A stretch of 64,000 bases of DNA from Porphyromonas sp. (GTDB lineage Bacteria > Bacteroidota > Bacteroidia > Bacteroidales > Porphyromonadaceae): positions 1 to 64,000 of the forward strand of contig JASBZK010000008.1 of the NCBI GenBank assembly GCA_029983505.1. The letters are read 5' to 3'. Below, piece by piece: positions 33,787 through 42,068 of this stretch. Each line of letters opens with the position of its first letter. The first letter of the stretch is position 1. The notes beneath the pieces are model-generated. The model saw nothing but the letters and a program-made list of their open reading frames with translations, ran no database searches and was not told the DNA's origin. The translations under genes and the position numbers were made by a program.

Positions 33787-34350
33787 ATGCCGCCCAAGAA
33801 GTTCTCCACACTGCCCAAGAAGATCATAGGGAAGTACTACACCAAAGGGACCCCTCTTTACGACCTTCTCGTGACCCACTCCAAGCTGGTCTCCGGTCTT
33901 GCGCTCGAGATCGCCGATGCCCATCCGGCGTGGGAAGTGGATAGGACGTTTCTTTACGAGGCGGCCATGCTGCACGACATCGGCATCTTCCTTACCGACG
34001 CGCCGTCCATAGGGTGCACGGGGCCTCACCCCTACATCTTGCACGGCATCCTGGGTGCGGAGCTGCTGAGGAAAGAGGGCTATCCGAAGCACGCCTTGGT
34101 CTGCGAGCGGCATACCGGCGTGGGGCTGACGTTGCAGGAAATCGTTGCAAGGGAGTTGCCTCTCCCCGCGCGGGAGATGGTGCCCGTCTCCCTTGAGGAG
34201 CAGATCATCTGCTACGCCGACTGCTTTTACTCCAAGAGTGGGGATCCGAAGGAGAAACGCACCGTGGAGCGCATCCTCTCCTCCTTGTCCAAAAGGAGCG
34301 AGGATCAGGTCCTCAAGTTCCGGGCTTGGCACTCTGTCTTCAGCAGTTAG
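33787..34350 (+). CDS. HD domain phosphohydrolase-like protein
   Basis: 187 aa from ATG 33787. The HD motif is in AAMLHDIGIF, with further metal ligands likely in HPYILHGILGAELL and CERHTG. Compact HD proteins of this size are often nucleotide or phosphate-ester hydrolases. The substrate cannot be inferred here. Confidence 0.82.
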   Translation: MPPKKFSTLPKKIIGKYYTKGTPLYDLLVTHSKLVSGLALEIADAHPAWEVDRTFLYEAAMLHDIGIFLTDAPSIGCTGPHPYILHGILGAELLRKEGYPKHALVCERHTGVGLTLQEIVARELPLPAREMVPVSLEEQIICYADCFYSKSGDPKEKRTVERILSSLSKRSEDQVLKFRAWHSVFSS

Positions 34351-34743
34351 CAGAGAGGGAAGGCACAGGACACGCCCGATATCGCCTCCTATTTGCGACT
34401 ATGTCTGACTATTTCCGACTATGTCTGACCTTGTCTGACTTTTCAGAGATACTCTGGTTCGTGGGGACGGTATCAACACGGTATGCAAGGAGGTTAGGGA
34501 ACAGTTGCGGGTCCTGACGGATTGATAATAGCGTCACCATTAAGCTTTTGGAGGCTCTAATGGTGACGCAAATGGTTTCTGCGGAGCAATCGGGCTTGCA
34601 GAAGAATGTCCGGGAGGTGTATCTTTGCTTTCGGAAAAAGATATCGGGCGATGAAGAGCTCAGAAGAGAAAGACCCCGAGCCTTTTTTTGCAAAGGGCGC
34701 GGGGTCCGGATTGAAGTTGATGTGCTTTGAGACTGTTTGGGGT
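34351..34743. other. Gene-free stretch with tandem motif, strong hairpin and a plus-strand promoter
   Basis: This gap lies between convergent genes. Around 34388-34445 a CGACTATGTCTGACT-like unit recurs imperfectly. A perfect 12-bp inverted repeat GCGTCACCATTA/TAATGGTGACGC occupies 34531-34542 and 34558-34569 and extends by AGC/GCT across a one-base bulge. A promoter match follows at 34596-34627. A GACCCCG/CGGGGTC hairpin (34672-34706) could end the minus-strand chelatase operon. It may be the remnant of a small mobile element, and no protein is convincing. Confidence 0.5.
34596..34627 (+). promoter_or_regulatory. Possible promoter reading antisense to the CbiK-like gene
   Basis: TTG (34596-34598) and TATCTTTG (34620-34627) are 21 bp apart, near the Bacteroidota consensus. 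No plus-strand gene follows, so a transcript would run into the 3' end of the minus-strand gene at 34744. Confidence 0.4.
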
Positions 34744-35817
34744 TTACTCGCCTTTGTCTCTGTTGTTGATGGCTTCTTGGAGGTGTTCGTACCAGATCTG
34801 GAGGATCTCGGGGTAGTCGCCGAGGGCTTTGAGGGGACGGCGGACAGACACTTCGTAGCCTTTCGCTTTGAGTTGGTTGAACCAGCTCTGTTCGTCCAAG
34901 TCGAGGGGCTGACCGTCTTCCTCGGTGGCTGTGCCTGCCATATCGTTATTGGCGTGGTCGCCGGCTATGGACATCAGGATTTGGAGGTGCACCTTGCCGG
35001 GCTTTCGGGCCAAGCTTTTGATCTGGTCGTACACGTAGTCGAACGCCATCTCCATAGGTTTATGGTTGTCGTCTTCTATCATCCCTTCGACGGTTCCGAC
35101 GAAGATGTTGGAGGAGCCGTAATTGGCCTTGGCATAGGCCTTGAGTTCTTTCTCAAGCTCCACGTACTTCATATTGGCGTAGATGTAGTTTTCTTCGGGG
35201 TTACCGTGCCCCACGAAGACGACGGCGTCGCCCTTTTCGAGCTCCTTGGCGTAGTCATCGGCAAGGATTTTTGCCACGCGCTTGATGCTCTCCGTGTCGC
35301 TCAGAAGAGGTGCTCCGCACACGGCTTTGTGACGTCCGGCAAGCTCTTCTTTCGTCATATCTATAAGGGGAACGTTATAGACTTTCTTGATGTAGTCGTC
35401 TCTCAGGAGCGTGAATTCTTCCCCCGGGATGATGTGAAGGGACTGGACGTAGACGTTTTTGTACTTCGCCTTGAGGAAGGCCTTCATGTACAGAGGGGGA
35501 GCCAGGAAGACACCTTTGTCGGCAGCAAGCATACGGTTGATAATCGTCCTACTCGTGAAGGAGAAGTACTGGTCGGCACCCGGGAACTTCTTTTGGAAGA
35601 ACTCTTTCTCCTTATTAAAGGTCGCTTGAGGTCCGGGGTAAGTGGAGCCGAAGGTGACGAGAAGCACGGCCGTCTCACTCTTCGGGGAGAGTGTCGGAAC
35701 CGCTTCCGTGGGGTTCTCCGGCGTAGTGCCGGAGTTGGTTTGACAAGAAGCCAAAGAGAGGACGCCGGCAAAGGCAGAGCCGATGAGGGCGAGAGAAGAT
35801 AGAGAGCGTCTTTTCAT
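34744..35817 (-). CDS. CbiK-like cobaltochelatase-fold lipoprotein (IhtB-like)
   Basis: 357 aa from ATG 35817. The signal peptide ends SLASC, so it is exported and lipidated. The body resembles anaerobic cobalt chelatase CbiK: AVLLVTFGSTYPG, FTSRTIINRM, VQSLHIIPGEEF, GDAVVFVGHGNPEENYIYANM (candidate metal His) and HLQILMSIAGDHANNDM. Cytoplasmic CbiK inserts Co2+ into sirohydrochlorin. Lipoprotein relatives such as P. gingivalis IhtB bind tetrapyrroles outside the cell. The gene lies 69 bp downstream of a TonB receptor under a cobalamin riboswitch, so handling of corrinoid, cobalt or a related tetrapyrrole is more likely than haem alone. Confidence 0.85.
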   Translation of the reverse strand: MKRRSLSSLALIGSAFAGVLSLASCQTNSGTTPENPTEAVPTLSPKSETAVLLVTFGSTYPGPQATFNKEKEFFQKKFPGADQYFSFTSRTIINRMLAADKGVFLAPPLYMKAFLKAKYKNVYVQSLHIIPGEEFTLLRDDYIKKVYNVPLIDMTKEELAGRHKAVCGAPLLSDTESIKRVAKILADDYAKELEKGDAVVFVGHGNPEENYIYANMKYVELEKELKAYAKANYGSSNIFVGTVEGMIEDDNHKPMEMAFDYVYDQIKSLARKPGKVHLQILMSIAGDHANNDMAGTATEEDGQPLDLDEQSWFNQLKAKGYEVSVRRPLKALGDYPEILQIWYEHLQEAINNRDKGE

Positions 35818-35886
35818 GATTGCGTTCTTTTTTTAGGATGAAATGATTGGTTGGTAGGTGTGTTTTCAGGTTAATATTGAGAGCAA

Positions 35887-38022
35887 TCAGATATCCTTGG
35901 TGTTTTTGAAACCGATGTTCAGACTGATGAAGAAAGTGCGCCCCGGAGTGTAGGTGCCGAAGTTGTAGCCGTAGGGGTGGGTCTCTTTGTAATCGAAGAG
36001 GTTATCAATGCCGGCAGTGAGCGAGCCGGAGAGATGCCACGGGAGGTCGAACTTGTGTACCGTCGTGAGGTTCCAGAGCGCGTACCCTGCTGCCGTGCCG
36101 TAGTAGAAGTAGTACCTGTCACTCTGCAGCCTCGAAGAGAGGGATGCCGTGAGCCGGTATTTGTCGAAAGAGAAGTCTTGGGCAAATGTAATCGTCCCCT
36201 TGTGTCTCGCGGAGCCATCGATGGGGCGCTCGTCGATGATTACCCTACCTTTGCGCGCACTTTTCTTTGCGTCGTAGATGCGGCTCCAAGTGTCGGTGAA
36301 GACGTAGCCGAGGCTGAGGTTAGCGCCGCGCCAAGGCTTGTAGGAGAGGGTGGCTTCGACTTCGTTGATCTTGGCGGATTCCCCGTTGGTGTACTGCATC
36401 GCGGCATCGAAGGAGGAGCCTTCGTCGCCGTTAAACTTGTCCGGCATCTTCACGGGGATGAGCTGGATCATATTACGGACGTCGTTGAAGGCGTAGCTGA
36501 GGTCGAGGGTGAGGTTTTTCATCGGGCGATAGGTTACCGCAGCCGAGTAGTAGTACGACGTCTGGGGTCGGAGGTCACGGTTGCCGAGGTAGAGTCTCAG
36601 CTTGCCCATCATCGGACGCTCATACTCGTAGAAGAGCTCCTTATTCGTCGGTGCCTTGAAGCCGGTGGCGAAGGCGAGGTTGATGCTGAGGGGCTTCCAA
36701 GGCTCGTATCTCAGGGATATTTTGGGCGTGAGATGGCTGCCGAAGTTACCGTGGAAGACGTACCGTAAGCCGGTCGTGACTTGGAGGTTCTCCCGTGCCG
36801 TCCACTCGTCTTGGACGTAGGCGGCGAGGGTGTAACTGAGGGCGGAAGGCCTATTCATACGGGTCGGCGCCAGGAGGTAGTCCGCTATGGCTTCGACGCC
36901 GGAAGAGAGGAGATGTTGGTCCGAGAGCCGATTGACGGCTTTGGCGTGGAGGATGTACTGTTGCTGGTCGCTCTCTAAGGATGAGGTGCCGGGGTCGTGG
37001 TAAAAGTAATCCGGCACATAGTGTATCCGTCCGTCGTCGAGGAGCTCTTCGCGCATCACCTCATCGAGATAGCGGAGGTAGTAGTCGTAGAAGTACGCGT
37101 GCCTGCTCCAAGAGAAGTCGAGGCTGTAGGTCTGAGACGAAGATGGCGTGAAGATGCCTCCGAGAGCCGCGTCCGCATCGTTGTAGCGGATGTGGTACAT
37201 ATTCAGGCGCGGCTCTCCTGGCTCGTGAAAGATGCGTTTGAGGTACCAAGATCCGGAAGCGGTTACTCTCCACAAGCGATTAGGCGTCCACTCGAGTTCC
37301 TCACTAATGCGGTGGTTAAAGTAGGCGCTGCTGGTCATTGTGGTGGAGTTTTCGTAGAGCTGGTCGCGGTAGATTTCGAGAGTGGTATTCTGCCACCCGT
37401 CGCTCCTCTGGTAGGCGTAGCGTGTGGTGCTTTTGAAGTCTCCGAGGCGGAAGGCGAGCGTGTTGCTCTGCTTGAATTCTCCGTAGGAGCCTACCCTTGT
37501 GGTGTTGAAAAAAGAGAGGCTCTTCGTGTCGTAGTCTTTGGTGATGACGTTGATGACGCCCGCTATGGCATCGGAGCCGTAGAGGGTGGAGGCGGCACCT
37601 TTGACGATCTCTATCTTACGAATCTGGGCGGGGTCGATCTTGGAGAGGTCGTTTTGCCCGCCGACGCCGCCATTGAGCCTTTTGCCGTTGATGAGGATGA
37701 GTATGTAGCTGTTGCTGAGTCCGCCGAGGGAGAGACCTGCGCCCATGGCGCTCTGCGAAGAGTCGAAGGAGGGGGAGAGGCGGGTCAGCATCTCGGTGAG
37801 ACTTGGCGCCGCGATGCTCTCTATCCGCTTTTGGGTCAGGAGCTCGGTGCGGACGGGTGCCGTACTGCTGTGGTGGACGGTGCCGCTACCGGTGACGACG
37901 AACTCCTCCAGCGTCGTCTCTCCCTTGATGCTGTCGCGTGCCGCTTCCGGCTTCTGTGCAAGCAAAGGCGCCGCACAGCCAATCACCACCATTAGCGCCA
38001 AAAGGCGGTAAATGTGTGTCAT
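35887..38022 (-). CDS. TonB-dependent receptor, cobalamin-riboswitch controlled (BtuB/IhtA-like)
   Basis: 711 aa from ATG 38022, chosen because GGAG lies 6 nt upstream and the signal peptide (MTHIYRLLALMVV..., cut near LLAQ) starts there. ATG 38046 would add eight residues. The plug domain (about 45-170) has ELLTQKRIESIAAPSLTEML, ILINGKRLNGG and IEIVKGAASTLYGSDAIAGV, followed by a barrel ending in LNIGFKNTKDI. It should import a corrinoid or another tetrapyrrole using TonB. The riboswitch upstream indicates repression by intracellular cobalamin. Confidence 0.88.
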   Translation of the reverse strand: MTHIYRLLALMVVIGCAAPLLAQKPEAARDSIKGETTLEEFVVTGSGTVHHSSTAPVRTELLTQKRIESIAAPSLTEMLTRLSPSFDSSQSAMGAGLSLGGLSNSYILILINGKRLNGGVGGQNDLSKIDPAQIRKIEIVKGAASTLYGSDAIAGVINVITKDYDTKSLSFFNTTRVGSYGEFKQSNTLAFRLGDFKSTTRYAYQRSDGWQNTTLEIYRDQLYENSTTMTSSAYFNHRISEELEWTPNRLWRVTASGSWYLKRIFHEPGEPRLNMYHIRYNDADAALGGIFTPSSSQTYSLDFSWSRHAYFYDYYLRYLDEVMREELLDDGRIHYVPDYFYHDPGTSSLESDQQQYILHAKAVNRLSDQHLLSSGVEAIADYLLAPTRMNRPSALSYTLAAYVQDEWTARENLQVTTGLRYVFHGNFGSHLTPKISLRYEPWKPLSINLAFATGFKAPTNKELFYEYERPMMGKLRLYLGNRDLRPQTSYYYSAAVTYRPMKNLTLDLSYAFNDVRNMIQLIPVKMPDKFNGDEGSSFDAAMQYTNGESAKINEVEATLSYKPWRGANLSLGYVFTDTWSRIYDAKKSARKGRVIIDERPIDGSARHKGTITFAQDFSFDKYRLTASLSSRLQSDRYYFYYGTAAGYALWNLTTVHKFDLPWHLSGSLTAGIDNLFDYKETHPYGYNFGTYTPGRTFFISLNIGFKNTKDI

Positions 38023-38103
38023 AAGTACTCCAAAAGACCTCCTCATGGAGGGGACTACGACGCCGGCTCGGTCCCGCGCGAAAGGCGTCAGTAAACGTTT
38101 GCA

Positions 38104-38310
38104 TAAGGCAGGTCTCCCGGCTTAGCTCTTTTCTCTTTCGCAACGGCCTTCCCAAAAGCCCCTTTCGGGTCTCTCAGTGGCACAATAGAAATGTGCGAAA
38201 GCGGCGCACCCAAGGGCGCCAAAGCATCACGGTAGCGGGCACTGCCCCGGATTCGCACCGGGTTCCCTCTTCGCTCTCTTAGACTCAGACAGAGTAAGGG
38301 TAGCACCTTA
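38104..38310 (-). ncRNA. Cobalamin riboswitch
   Basis: On the minus strand, GGTGCTACCC-type 5' sequence is followed by GGAACCCGGTGCGAATCCGG, the GGGCAGTGCCCGCTACCGTGA block, the B12-box core GTGCCACTGAGAG near 38174-38186, and the 3' closing GCCGGGAGACCTGCC (38107-38121). These are the hallmark conserved blocks of adenosylcobalamin riboswitches. Downstream, GACGCC/GGCGTC (38059-38089) forms a likely expression-platform hairpin before the start codon at 38022. Confidence 0.93.
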
Positions 38311-38383
38311 TGTTACGAGGGCAAAAGTACCTATTTTTTTCTACAAACCAAATATAACCCCTCCCTAAGAGACCGAAAAAGGA

Positions 38384-38463
38384 GATACAGACCGAGAAGA
38401 AATCCCCGGTCTGTACCTCGGAGGTAGCACATACAGGTCGGAGATTTATTCTCGGTCTGTGCG
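38384..38463. repeat. Four-core intergenic repeat, copy 11
   Basis: Cores start at 38384, 38408, 38430 and 38454 (24, 22, 24). The end variant is GGTCTGTGCGAAAA. It lies between the riboswitch and the terminator of the next gene. Confidence 0.87.
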
Positions 38464-38466
38464 AAA

Positions 38467-38502
38467 AAAGAGATGCGCACCCAAGGGCGCATCTCTTTTT
38501 TT
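38467..38502 (-). terminator. Strong bidirectional terminator hairpin
   Basis: GAGATGCGC (38470-38478) pairs perfectly with GCGCATCTC (38487-38495). A run of T follows at 38496-38502 and a run of A precedes the stem, so it can work on both strands. On the minus strand it ends the small lipoprotein gene at 38552. Confidence 0.8.
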
Positions 38503-38551
38503 GTGAAGCGCCGTCGCGCGGCACTTCTTTTACGAAAGTCGGGGGAGTGGG

Positions 38552-38971
38552 TTACTTCTTGGTGAAAGTTACCTTCAAAGTCTGTTTGAGGTTCCCGGAC
38601 ACGAAGTCGAGGGTCGCGGTCTTATTTTCCGTCGGCACCGGTTTGACGAGCGAGACGGTGAGGGTGCCGGATCCTGCAGCGGCACCGACGGAGACATTGA
38701 GCCACTTGTCTACGACGATGGCTTTGGAGTCTTTTTGTTTCTCCATCTTGTCTGCGGAGATGACCCAGGCCGTATTGGAGAGGACTTTAATCTCCTGAGA
38801 GGGTTTTTCTGCCGTCAGGGTTGCTTCCTGAGCGGAGAGGCGCAGGAAGGCTACGGGCGGTTGCTCTTTTTCGCAGCCGAAAAGTACGACCGACAGGCAG
38901 AAGAGGACGGCGAGTGAAGAGAGGATCTTCTTGGATCCCAATGCGGACATTGCGCTTGATAAAGATTTCAT
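38552..38971 (-). CDS. Small BACON-like lipoprotein
   Basis: 139 aa from ATG 38971. The signal peptide ends LFGC (about residue 33). The mature part, about 105 residues, looks like a single BACON-type beta sandwich: LRLSAQEATLTAEKPSQEI, VLSNTAWVIS, WLNVSVGAAAGSGTLTVSL and a final LKVTFTKK. BACON domains are usually appended to glycan enzymes, but this one stands alone. It is followed on the minus strand by a strong terminator. Function is unknown. Confidence 0.65.
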   Translation of the reverse strand: MKSLSSAMSALGSKKILSSLAVLFCLSVVLFGCEKEQPPVAFLRLSAQEATLTAEKPSQEIKVLSNTAWVISADKMEKQKDSKAIVVDKWLNVSVGAAAGSGTLTVSLVKPVPTENKTATLDFVSGNLKQTLKVTFTKK

Positions 38972-39148
38972 AATTGAAGAGTTTGTTTTTTGGTGTTTGA
39001 AAAAATACGTTGGTTCATGGCTCCCGAGGCAATGCCGACAGGCGAACGATTCCCGACGGTATGGGGTTCAATCCCTTGATCCTCCTTTCTTTTGGGGTCG
39101 AACTTCCGGTTTCCCCGGGTGGTGATAAAATTAGTTCGTAGTCTCTTG

Positions 39149-40351
39149 TCAATTCTCGTATTTGAAGTTGTACCTCACGCCGACCTGTATGGTCGGCTCT
39201 ATCCGGTTCAATGAGTTGCGCAGATCTTCTGAGTAGGAGATGGTCAGATTCAGGCGTACTCCGGCGGAGAGGTAGATGCCGAAGCCCGACCTGAAGAGGT
39301 ATTCGGCTTCCGCCTTGAGTGTGGGGGATACGACGGGCTTGAGATCCTTTATCCGCTCCTTTCCCGTCGTGGCGATGTCTTCGCGCACGGCATACAGGGG
39401 AAAGTCCACATTCAGTCCGATTGTAGGAAGGAGGCGGAACCCGTCTTTCTCAAAGATCCGGTACCCGACACTCAGAGAGACGGGGACGAGGTAGACTTGC
39501 TCTTTGAACCGAACCGGATCGGAAGCGTTTCCGTAGTCGATAAGCGCCGCGCTGTACTTGAATCCTGCCCCTAAGCTGAAAAGGTATTTCTCCCGAAATC
39601 CGAGTCCCACCGAGAGCCCGGCTTCTATGGGCATCAGTCGGGTGACGCGGTGCGGCAGGTCGGTGACCAAAGTCTCGTCATACGAGAACCGGGACATATA
39701 CCCGGGGGTGTTTTGAGCCGATCCATCGGCACCGGTGCCGAAGTTTTGTGAGCCGAAGACGGACACATTCAAGGCGGTAAGTCCTTTGGTTTTCTCGATG
39801 ACAAGGGGATGCTCCGATTCCGGAGGTCTCTGTGCCGGTTTTTCTTCCTTCGGACTCGGCTCGGAGGGGAGGCCGGGGCTTTCGGGCGAAGAGGGTTGGG
39901 CGGTTTGTGTGTCGGAGTTTGTGACTTCGGCTCGGCTCTTACCGGATGTGGAGGGCTGCGGGGTGCGGTCGGGGGTTGACCGGGACTCCTTGCGGGGTGC
40001 TCTTCGGTCACGGGTTTCGGCACTTCCGGAGCCCTTATCCGCAAGGGTGTGGAGGTCGGTTGCCGGTTCTTCTTTCGGTGCGCTTTGGGCAACCAAGTCT
40101 GCCCCTCCGGGCAGCTGCCGGGGTGCGTCCCCGGCCGGAAGCTCGTCTCTACTCCACAGCCCGCCGAGGCTTGCCGCCACGATGAGCGCGGCCGCAGAGG
40201 AGAGGAGGGAGATGACGATGCGGCGCCTGTTCCGCCTCCTGTGTATGAGATCCATCGTCTCGGAGAAGAAGTCCTCGGGCAGACCCTCCTCCGTGTCCTT
40301 GAGTCGTTGTCCGAGATCTTTGCCCCAGTCCGGGAAATCAGTCCGTTTCAT
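39149..40351 (-). CDS. Dual-membrane-spanning anti-sigma-like protein (Dma-type): cytoplasmic N-terminus, TM helix, Pro-rich linker, OM beta-barrel
   Basis: 400 aa from ATG 40351, overlapping the ECF sigma stop by ATGA. Residues 1-42 are cytoplasmic-like and charged (DWGKDLGQRLKDTEEGLPED, then an RRRNRRR stop-transfer). One TM helix covers about 44-65. A long Pro/Ser/Glu/Lys-rich linker (about 70-190) follows. The C-terminal part (about 195-400) has the alternating pattern of an outer-membrane barrel and ends VGVRYNFKYEN. This layout matches the dual membrane-spanning anti-sigma factors (Dma) reported in Bacteroides, which tie an outer-membrane barrel to an ECF sigma. The barrel may sense envelope state. 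The inference rests on topology and coupling to the sigma gene. Confidence 0.75.
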   Translation of the reverse strand: MKRTDFPDWGKDLGQRLKDTEEGLPEDFFSETMDLIHRRRNRRRIVISLLSSAAALIVAASLGGLWSRDELPAGDAPRQLPGGADLVAQSAPKEEPATDLHTLADKGSGSAETRDRRAPRKESRSTPDRTPQPSTSGKSRAEVTNSDTQTAQPSSPESPGLPSEPSPKEEKPAQRPPESEHPLVIEKTKGLTALNVSVFGSQNFGTGADGSAQNTPGYMSRFSYDETLVTDLPHRVTRLMPIEAGLSVGLGFREKYLFSLGAGFKYSAALIDYGNASDPVRFKEQVYLVPVSLSVGYRIFEKDGFRLLPTIGLNVDFPLYAVREDIATTGKERIKDLKPVVSPTLKAEAEYLFRSGFGIYLSAGVRLNLTISYSEDLRNSLNRIEPTIQVGVRYNFKYEN

Positions 40352-40971
40352 ATGACTTCGCTGTGCTCCTTTCTCCAGTCGGTGATCTTGGTGGCCAAGA
40401 TCTTTCTGGCTCTGTAGTATTGTGACGAAGAAGTATTTTCTTTAATGTCCAAAAGTTTCGCGATCTGTGCGTGGGACAAGCCGTCTACCGCGTAAAGGTT
40501 GAAGATGGTCCGGTACCCGTCCGGTAAGGCGTAGATCATTTCCCGGATGACCTCTAAGGGGATGTCGTCCGTCTTGCCCGGATTCTCGTCCGGGTGAGGA
40601 TCGGCGAGGGTGTCCTCCAGCTCTTCAAGATTGTCGCACACGAGGACTTTGCTTTTGCTCCTAAGGCAGTCCACCGAGGCATTAACCGCGATACGGTACG
40701 CCCAAGCGATGAGGGCTCCGTTTCCTTTCCTTATGAATCCGGTCATATTTTGGTACACCTTGAACAGCGTCTCCTGCAACGTGTCTTTCGCGTCCTCCTC
40801 TTCGCACAGGTAGCGACGACACACCCCCATCAAGCGGGGTGCATAGGCGTCGTAGAAGAGCTTGAAAGCTGCTCTTCTGTCTTCGTCCCAGAGGCGGATG
40901 ATTTCCGTCTCGACCGGATTCTGTGCCTTTTTCGGGTTTATCACATTGCGTTCATTTTTCCTCGTTCTCAT
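40348..40971 (-). CDS. ECF-family RNA polymerase sigma factor
   Basis: 207 aa from ATG 40971, preferred because GGAGA lies just upstream; ATG 40998 adds nine residues. Region 2 (about 20-90) has FKLFYDAYAPRLMGVCRRYL, DAKDTLQETLFKVYQN and AWAYRIAVNASVDCLRSK. Region 4 (about 140-200) has ALPDGYRTIFNLYAVDGLSHAQ and IAKLLDIKENTSSSQYYRAR. It overlaps the barrel protein gene by 4 bp, so the two products are probably made in balanced amounts. Confidence 0.93.
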   Translation of the reverse strand: MRTRKNERNVINPKKAQNPVETEIIRLWDEDRRAAFKLFYDAYAPRLMGVCRRYLCEEEDAKDTLQETLFKVYQNMTGFIRKGNGALIAWAYRIAVNASVDCLRSKSKVLVCDNLEELEDTLADPHPDENPGKTDDIPLEVIREMIYALPDGYRTIFNLYAVDGLSHAQIAKLLDIKENTSSSQYYRARKILATKITDWRKEHSEVI

Positions 40972-41194
40972 TCTCTTCTCCCCGGCAAAGTTACCCATAC
41001 CGGGTTCCCTTTTTCGTCCCCTCTGTGGGGAGAAACGGGATTTTCCCGAAATCCTGCACCGTCCCTCCCTCTTTTCTTTTGCGGGTGCTCTTTTCCCGTC
41101 GGTGAGAGACGATTAAACAAAATGACCTCCGCCTTGTTCTTTTTTTACAGCGTATACAAGAAAGCTGTAAGACATTCACTAATTTATCCCGTAA

Positions 41195-41884
41195 ATGAAC
41201 ATCAGACAAATGAACGCAAAGACCCTCTCCCTTTCCCTCGTCGCTGCAACACTGCTTCTTGCTTCTTGTGGCGGAAAAGAGGACCAAAAGAGCGAAACGT
41301 CCACTTCGGAGGCACAAGAAGTCACCGCCGTTACCGATGCGGACGCCGTCACCCTTGCCATCGATCCCGCACAGAGCCTCGTAAACTGGGAGGGTGCCAA
41401 AGTCGTCGTCGACACGAAGCACGTCGGATCCATCGGATTCCTCTCTGGCGAAGTCACGGGCAACGCCACCACGGGTCAGATCTTTGCAGGCAACTTCAAA
41501 GTGGATATGAATTCCCTCGTCAATTTTGACCAAAAGGGCGATATGAAGACGATGCTCGAGACCCATCTCAAGAGTGCCGACTTCTTCGATGTCGAAAAGT
41601 TCCCCACCTCCACTTTCGTACTCACTTCGGCCGAAAAACAAGCCGAAGAAGGACGGTACAAAATCTCCGGCAACCTGACCATCAAGGACAAGACGAATAA
41701 CATCGAGTTCTTCGCCACCCTCCGTGACGACGGCGCCAAGTACACCGCCGTGACCGACACCATCACCATAGACCGCACGAAGTGGGACATCGTCTATGGA
41801 ACTGGTCAGGGTCTGAAGGAGCTTACCGACAAGGTCATCGCCGACCAAATCAGCTTTGTGGCCACCGTCGTGGCGCCCAAGTGA
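41195..41884 (+). CDS. YceI family lipoprotein
   Basis: 229 aa from ATG 41195; ATG 41210 also fits. The signal peptide ends LLLASC. The YceI lipocalin-like barrel follows: AQSLVNWEGAKVV, HVGSIGFLSGEV, LVNFDQKGDMKTMLETHLKSADFFDVEKFP broken over two strands, YKISGNLTIKDKT and DRTKWDIVYGTG. YceI proteins bind isoprenoid or other lipidic ligands in the periplasm. It is monocistronic by position. Confidence 0.9.
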   Translation: MNIRQMNAKTLSLSLVAATLLLASCGGKEDQKSETSTSEAQEVTAVTDADAVTLAIDPAQSLVNWEGAKVVVDTKHVGSIGFLSGEVTGNATTGQIFAGNFKVDMNSLVNFDQKGDMKTMLETHLKSADFFDVEKFPTSTFVLTSAEKQAEEGRYKISGNLTIKDKTNNIEFFATLRDDGAKYTAVTDTITIDRTKWDIVYGTGQGLKELTDKVIADQISFVATVVAPK

Positions 41885-41900
41885 AGAGCATAAAAATTTC

Positions 41901-41979
41901 GGTCTGACCGAGGAAATGAAGAGACACGTACCCGGGGCTCCGTCTCGGTACGTGTCTTTTTTCTTTCTTGGTCTGTACC
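41901..41979. repeat. Four-core intergenic repeat, copy 12
   Basis: Cores start at 41901, 41923, 41947 and 41970 (22, 24, 23). Core 1 is one base short (GGTCTGACC). Confidence 0.82.
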
Positions 41980-42027
41980 CCGCGTTTCTTCCGTAAAGAG
42001 CTGCATAACTTCCTCCGAACTAATCGC

Positions 42028-42035
42028 TACCTTTG
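42028..42035 (+). promoter_or_regulatory. Promoter -7 box of the MATE gene
   Basis: TACCTTTG lies 34 bp before the MATE ATG. No clear TTTG is seen at the -33 position. Confidence 0.45.
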
Positions 42036-42068
42036 TAGGCGTAAAACCCTACATCCTTTTCTCCCCCT

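Noticed and set aside
34606-35802. Long open frame on the plus strand opposite the CbiK-like gene, with an ATG at 34651 just after a promoter match
   Set aside because: The translation has no recognisable domain and is repetitive in Val/Glu/Phe as expected of an antisense shadow, while the minus strand encodes a clear lipoprotein.
35887-38022. Haem receptor assignment for the minus-strand TonB protein
   Set aside because: The cobalamin riboswitch in its leader favours a corrinoid-related substrate; sequence similarity alone does not settle the ligand.
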